A stretch of 64,000 bases of DNA from Epiperipatus broadwayi (Eukaryota > Onychophora > Udeonychophora > Euonychophora > Peripatidae), in assembly GCA_028023455.1 (NCBI GenBank), contig JAQFVV010000287.1:620001-684000 (forward strand), given 5' to 3'. Made by a program: the position numbers and the translations under genes. Of this stretch, positions 58,527-64,000 are shown piece by piece (positions within the stretch are counted from its first letter, which is position 1; the number at the start of each line of letters is the position of its first letter). The notes below the pieces were generated by a model. The model did not search any database. It saw nothing but the letters and a program-made list of their open reading frames with translations, and was not told the DNA's origin.

Positions 58527-59629
58527 ATTTGGGTGTGGTTTCTGATAGAGATATTTTAAATGCTTTCTCTTGCTATGCATTTATCACAAAGCTTGTTGAG
58601 TAACTAGCAAAGTTCTTTGTTTGTATGTCATATGTACTTAGTCTAGGATTAAACTAAATATAATAGTCATTATAATTTTTAAATGATATTAAGATTTTTT
58701 TTATGCTTTCCTATCCAGATTTAAAGACTGTATTTGTTGATGAAACTTGATCAGAAAAAGATCATGGTTACTCCATTCAAATTCAGTTATATCTCAAAAC
58801 CATTGATGTTGCAAAAAAAAATTAACCTTATATTGTTAATGGTAATGCTAGATATTTATTTTTTTAAATAATAAAAGTTAGTAGCCTAAAAGGCCACATA
58901 ACATTCAAACACCAAAATTTTCAATTTCAAGACTATTAGTCTACTATTGTGTTGGATCATATTGGGTAATCTATGGTATCAGTTAAAAATGCATTACTGC
59001 AATTGGTGAACATTTTGAATGCTCGATAATTATAACATATAAGAAGAAAATTATATCTAGACATATATCTAGTGTCTACTGATTAGGCTCTAAAATAGAA
59101 TGAAGTGAACTGTTTATAAAAGCATACATTTAAAATTACAAATGTTTACAGTTTTGGATACATATTTTACAATACTTTGGATATTTACATCAAAATCAAA
59201 TATCTAAGATCCTTTGTAGCTGAAAAATGTTTGAGGAATATCTTAAAACACTTCATAATTAGAATTTCTTTTTTATCTATTCATGGTACTTGTTCATCTT
59301 CTTTTAAGCAAAATATGAGTGTCAAAAATTAACAATTCACACAAATAAAATTCTATATTAATTAATATTGTATTTTTTTAACAATCCAAAACTTTTATGA
59401 CTAAAATATCTTCAGGAAGATTAAAACATAATTAAATATTAATTTGTATGTCTAGTTTCACTTTTTTATTTTACACTGCATTAGTGAACAGTCTTGTATC
59501 TTTTGTATGCATAATGTCTTCTTTAGTTATATGGTATGTAATCATCAATATTATCCATCATTCATATAAAAGAAAAGGCTATTCTAACTCCAAAAGAATA
59601 AAAAAACATAATAAAAAGCAAAAAATAAA
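58527..59629. other. AT-rich spacer
   Basis: No feature recognised. Confidence 0.5.
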
Positions 59630-59905
59630 GTCAAAATAAGTTTTGTGATGGTAATTTAAACCAACATGTGAACCATAAATGCAACCACATGTAACATGTA
59701 CAGCTTCTTTAGTTTATTTCTTTGCCACTTTATGATGTTATCTTTTAATTTTTTATACATTTCATTTTGAAAGACTTCAACATCTCTCCCTAATAATCTA
59801 TCCTCAGCTACATCCTCTCAATAAAAGCATTCAATAGTATATCTCTTTAAAGTGTCTTTAATAAGAAAATGGAGTCTGCTTCTCCCTATAAAATACTTTT
59901 TAGGA
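59630..59905 (-). pseudogene. LINE C-terminal remnant
   Basis: Best copy of this tail. On the minus strand KDTLKRYTIECF is followed by EDVAEDRLLGRDVEVFQNEM and KWQRNKLKKL. In a shifted frame the end reads CGCIYGSHVGLNYHH. This is the pattern DLK....W..LA.DR..WR......E...KR..+....Y.C..C.R...SRIGL.SH found at the C-terminus of many LINE ORF2 proteins. Confidence 0.65.
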
Positions 59906-59960
59906 AAGTCTGTTACTATTCAAACTCCTTATATAACCAATTTAATGAAGATACATATTT

Positions 59961-60176
59961 AAACAAAGGCAAAACTCTCCATACAGTAGTGCCACCCTGT
60001 GCCAAACAGAGTAATCAATGGATGCCAGAAGGCTTGTGCATAAAATCCCTATCTAGTGCCTTCTGGCATCAATTGATTACTCTGATGGGCACAGGGTGGC
60101 ACTACTGTATGGAGAGTTTTGCCTTTGTTTACAACAATTATGTGCTAGTATAGAGATGGTGATCATGTGATGTTTA
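59961..60176. mobile_element. F element i (short fold-back), 14-bp TSD
   Basis: 216 bp, starting aaacaaaggcaaaactctcc and ending gtgatcatgtgatgttta. The arms are near perfect (ctccatacagtagtgccacc / gtggcactactgtatggaga). The word gaagatacatattt flanks it at 59947-59960 and 60177-60190. No ribozyme segment. Short arms with few differences suggest a young insertion. Confidence 0.85.
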
Positions 60177-60227
60177 GAAGATACATATTTTCAATAGCAG
60201 TTTCAAATAAATGTCAAGTTGCAATCT

Positions 60228-60518
60228 TTAGTATCTATATAAACATATCTGTCCATAGATAAAGATAGTACCACCTTTATGGTTAAAGGTAGTTGCCTTG
60301 ATTACAGGTTGAGATTGTTGGTAGTTTAAGAGTTGATTGTTATTATCTACATTTATAAATCTATTAAATCCTTCAGTAATTGGCTTTATTGTCTTAGTAA
60401 ATGTCTCTTCAATTGCATCCAACATATTTTTACTACAGCAACACATACTGCATACAAAAAAAAATTGAAAAATCACTCTGTAGTATACATGCATTTGAGG
60501 AATAGTTTCCCTCATCAA
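60228..60518 (-). pseudogene. repeat encoding an unknown peptide, copy 1
   Basis: A 96-codon open stretch on the minus strand contains EETFTKTIKPITEGFNRFIN, VDNNNQLLNY and TTFNHKGGTIFIYGQ. A second, broken copy at 61650-61845 encodes KIIKPITQTFNRFINVD and NQPLSY, so amino acids are kept where bases differ. This suggests an element-borne protein. I do not recognise the family. Further upstream on the same strand the sequence is mixed and may contain more of it in other frames. Confidence 0.4.
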
Positions 60519-60529
60519 CTGCTTTTTTG

Positions 60530-61595
60530 AAGTACTGACAACAATGGCTGCCAGATTTATATTAATACTAAAATGATGATTGATTTGGTGTCAAAGTGGG
60601 AATGTTTGGTGCTATAGTTGCTTACTATAAATTTGCCTATATATAGGAAGGTATTTCTAAAATGCGTAATACTATAATGTGATTTGTCAATTTTTTTCAG
60701 ATAGCATACTAGCCATAGTAAAAATGCATCACACAGAATGATTACAGCAGATATCTTTCTGCATTTATTTGTTTCATTTTTTAAGGCTCATTAATATCTT
60801 TATTACATATTTTGATATTTGTTTCCTTATTGAGGTTTTTAATAAAATGAAACTCTGATTCTGTTTGATTAAAATATAGCTGTATTGACCCAAACTAATT
60901 TATGGTATGCAACTATACTGGCAAATATTCATGCACTGACATCAAAGTAATTATCATTGCAGTATTAATATAAGTTGGGCATCTATTACATTTGCATGGA
61001 TTGTTGGCAGTACTCAAACAAAATTAATGATTTTCTTCTGTTTATTTATCTTATTATCTTCAGTCATTTAGATAAGTATAGGGCCTGGTTACATAAACTA
61101 CTCATAACATTGGTCATCTCTCTTCACAAGGCTATAGTGAAAGTAGATGACATTACAATCTATAATTATCGCTAACACTAAAATACAAACATGGGTAATC
61201 AAAACTAACTAACTACAAAATATACCTCAAGACTCTGATATCAATTGTTATTTGCTTTTACTATTATTTAAAAATTTTCTCCATCTATTTCTGAAAATAT
61301 TGTTATTCACTTATCTATCGATGAAATCTTAAATTGAATTCCAAAAAGTTGAGACCTAGAAAAAGACATGTTAGATGTTTGGATGAGATAATAAATTTGC
61401 AGGAGTGATACAAAGAAAAACTCTAAATCTGAGAAACAGGATTAAGGACAATTGAGATGCATCCTATAATGGACTAATGATATCGATAATAATCATTTAC
61501 GTTCCTAATTTAAGTGTGAATTGTTTTTTTTTTTTACATTAGATTAATATTATTTAAATAAAGAGTATCATAATAAATAAAATATTGGATTATTA
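60530..61595. other. AT-rich spacer
   Basis: Nothing supported beyond a possible continuation of the element at 60228 up to about 60640. Confidence 0.4.
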
Positions 61596-61845
61596 ATAAT
61601 AACAATCAACCCTTAAACTAACAACAATCTCAAAGAGAACCTCTTTTATCTATGGACTGATATCTTTAATGTATATATAAACATGTCAGACCATAGATAA
61701 AGATGGTGCCACGTTTATTATTAAAGGAGGTTGCCTTGACTACAGTTTGAAATTGTTTTATAGCTTAAGGGTTGATTATCATCATCTACATTTATAAACC
61801 TATTAAAAGTTTGAGTAATAGGCTTTATAATCTTAGGTTATTAAT
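61596..61845 (-). repeat. repeat encoding the unknown peptide, copy 2, with inverted piece
   Basis: 61660-61845 matches 60228-60400 over about 170 bp (accatagataaagatggtgc, gttgccttgactacag, cctattaaaagtttgagtaa). 61596-61660 is a partial copy in the opposite direction (caatcaacccttaaactaac, tatctatggactgatatc), so the locus is a fold-back. A frameshift breaks the peptide after SYK. Confidence 0.6.
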
Positions 61846-62660
61846 ATAGCCCTTAAATTATTTAATCGCAGACATTTACTATCCAAAATTTTATTTATTT
61901 TTATAATTACTTTCATTTTAATTCTTTATATCAGAAAATAACTTTTGTTTTTTTAGAAAGATTCATAATGCATTGATTATTTCATTTCCAATAAATATAA
62001 TCGATGGTTTTATTGCTCTGGAGTTAATGGGAAGTTTGACCACCGGAAGTGATAGAATTCATCATTTAATTGATTAACCTTGAGTCTCAAAATCCGTCAC
62101 TCTAACGCTACATTAAGCAACTCTCAGCACATGGAGATTCCTAAGGCATTCTTTATCGGTTTTAATATTTGATTCACATTAGTGACAACATATAAAATGT
62201 AACAGACAACAGATGAATGTATCTGACAAGTAATTAATACCGGTATTTTAATCAAATCAAAACTTAAATCATAGCCAGTATTGTTTAAGATAATCCAATA
62301 ACAAAAAGAACTATTTTCTTTCCGTAGGTGGAAAACTGACCTTTTACATTTATTGAATTTCAAGTATTGGCATTTTCATTTTCTTTGTTTTTTAATTAAA
62401 TGTGAATATCATGTTTTTTTGTTCTTTAATTAAACTTGAATATCATGTCTTCTATGTGATATTTTAATTTATTTTTTTTATTATTTTTTTTTTTTGGCAT
62501 TTTTTAAAGATTTTATTTTTACTTTTTTTTTTAATTTGAAGCGTTTGCATATGTGAATATGCACGAATATATAAATACTTCAATTTGGAAAAGTAAAAAA
62601 AAACAACTTTATTTTAAAAACTAAAATTTAGCAAAACAATTTCACGTGAACAAAATATCT
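61846..62660. promoter_or_regulatory. AT-rich region with ETS-site patch
   Basis: Around 62035-62115 there is a strong ETS-type word ACCGGAAGTG plus several CpGs (ccgtcactctaacgctac), a promoter-like composition. No exon can be tied to it. The remainder has long T runs. Confidence 0.25.
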
Positions 62661-62664
62661 AAAC

Positions 62665-63375
62665 TTAAGTAAATCCTATAACTCCAGGAAGAAAAAAAAT
62701 ACAGGATAAAAAGAAAGAATAAAACATACAGAAAAGATTAAAATGTAATCGGAATCGCTACATGCAATTAAACTATAAAAAAATATGATTGCACAACACA
62801 CAATTCTATTATTAGTGAAATGGAGAAAACCAAAAAAATTATAAAATTTGTGAACCTTGAGCAGAATTACGCTTTTTGGATAAATTATATTACATTTGAA
62901 GCCTTTGATTTAAATGGCTACACTTGTTAAATTTCATATTTAAAATAAGAGGGTTTACGTACAACTTTTAAACGCGGAAGAACACCAAAACTTGCATACT
63001 TTTATCAAACTTCATTTTCTGTTTAAACAGAATTTTATTGATATATGCTTTACTATTTTGACAATTTCCAGCTAATTCTCTTGATTGACTTGGATGAAAT
63101 TCTGCATTTCCCATTTGAAATGTGATCAATACAATTCTTAAATTAATACCGCATTAATAGTGTAATTTGAAGTAGCATCCACATGCAATAAAGATTATTG
63201 AACACTAAAATTCCAAAAATGATTCGCAGATCACTCTAACTCTAGGAAGGGGAAAAAAGAAACAAAAATAAAATTAAGACCAAAGAATAAAACATACAGA
63301 AGAAAGAAAAATTGGAAAAGTATAGAAATATGGTTACACAAACACACAATCATTAGTGTAGGAAAATGGCCAATG
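62665..63375. repeat. diverged direct duplication, about 560 bp apart
   Basis: 62670-62830 and 63230-63370 share, in the same order, ctc(c/t)aggaag, agaataaaacatacagaa, a(g)att..aaa, acacacaat, attagtg(a/t) and aaatgg. Function unknown. Confidence 0.45.
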
Positions 63376-63800
63376 ACATGAGAAACTTTCAAGAATCACA
63401 CTCTGCATTAGTCTAAGACTGAAGATAGTAAGCAAAAAATAAAAATTAGAGAGCAAATTAGAAAAAGAGAACATCAGAAAAACTATTTACGGCAGAGATC
63501 ATATCGAATTTTTGATGACCCATCATGTTATCTCGCAAATCAGCAGGCACTATTTATTAGTACTCATAGTCAACTCATATTTTAAAGGAATGTTTTTCAA
63601 TCTCTTTTATCTCGTGGCAAACTTGACTATTGTTAAATTTCCAAGCACTTTTAAATTAGGATGATAATATTAAAACAAGTGTGGAAAAAAAGTATACTTT
63701 TTATGATATATTTATTAATACAAACAAAACTTATAATTTGTAATAAAAAGTTTAAAAAAATTATATTCTTTTTTCAGTTTAACATTTAACGAGATGTCTA

Positions 63801-63907
63801 GTCAAGCGTTGTTAGCCGAGAGGTCAGCGCAGCCGCCTTGCAGGCAGTTGGTTGCAGACAGTTGTTGCGGGTTCGCCTCCCAGCCGATGCTATGACATAT
63901 GAAAAAA
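63801..63907 (+). mobile_element. SINE family L, full length, 12-bp TSD
   Basis: A box TTAGCCGAGAGGTCAGCGC, variable-arm region, B box GCGGGTTCGCCTCCCAGCC, tail cgatgctatgacatatg and short poly-A. The word acgagatgtcta at 63789-63800 recurs exactly at 63908-63919. This is the hallmark of LINE-driven retroposition. Probably a young copy. Confidence 0.9.
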
Positions 63908-64000
63908 ACGAGATGTCTAATTTTGATGGGTTTTTTAAAAAATATCTTTTTTGCAAAGTCAAATTTTGGACAGACATACTCTTAAATCTTTTTCCAAGGA

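Noticed and set aside
1-64000. CRISPR arrays, operons, riboswitches, bacterial-type terminators
   Set aside because: The window is animal nuclear DNA by element content and splice/poly(A) signals. No regularly spaced short repeats with unique spacers were seen.

Overview
This is a window of metazoan nuclear DNA, very A+T-rich (about three quarters A+T by eye). It is dominated by decayed transposable elements and has very little host coding sequence. The animal origin rests on element content: Jockey-like, RTE-like and other non-LTR retrotransposons, a mariner, a piggyBac fragment, tRNA-derived SINEs, and spliceosomal-looking exon borders with an AATAAA site. I cannot name the taxon; an AT-rich invertebrate fits best. 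No intact long protein gene is present.

Layout. 1-6700: a SINE, a CpG-richer promoter-like patch with CRE and CCAAT motifs, a possible 39-nt exon on the minus strand, then AT-rich spacer with one fold-back repeat. 6700-8460: two direct repeats of about 710 bp, each holding a 39-bp minisatellite. 8640-18780: LINE remnants, including two copies of one minus-strand LINE family, interleaved with 'H' elements. 20160-34880: fold-back 'F' elements, a Jockey-like LINE relic, other LINE tails and several large palindromes. 35640-37712: the best preserved retrotransposon, an RTE-like LINE, 5'-truncated and frameshifted. 37713-40300: RTE-tail-like repeats, an F element and a piggyBac relic. 40500-49620: sparse candidate exons of a small host gene (a start exon at 40933 and a terminal exon at 49428 with poly(A) signal), with a mariner, LINE tails and H elements in between. 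49620-64000: AT-rich sequence, a ~1-kb inverted composite, a nested palindrome, a lone hammerhead-like site, two repeats sharing an unknown peptide, and a SINE with a perfect 12-bp target-site duplication.

The most interesting signal is ribozyme-like. Two unrelated dispersed repeat families (F and H) and one single-copy site contain the hammerhead core CUGANGA - stem II - GAAA with a minimal stem III and a GUC, AUC or GUA cleavage triplet, closed by a complementary stem I. F elements are fold-backs of 0.2-0.5 kb, and four of them have 14-15 bp target-site duplications, which points to retroposition. H elements join a hammerhead-like head to a conserved body; one subgroup has tRNA-like A/B boxes. 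Compensatory changes in stems I and II support the folds. LINE machinery (RTE, Jockey and others) is the plausible source of mobilisation. All calls come from reading the sequence; no alignment or folding program was run.
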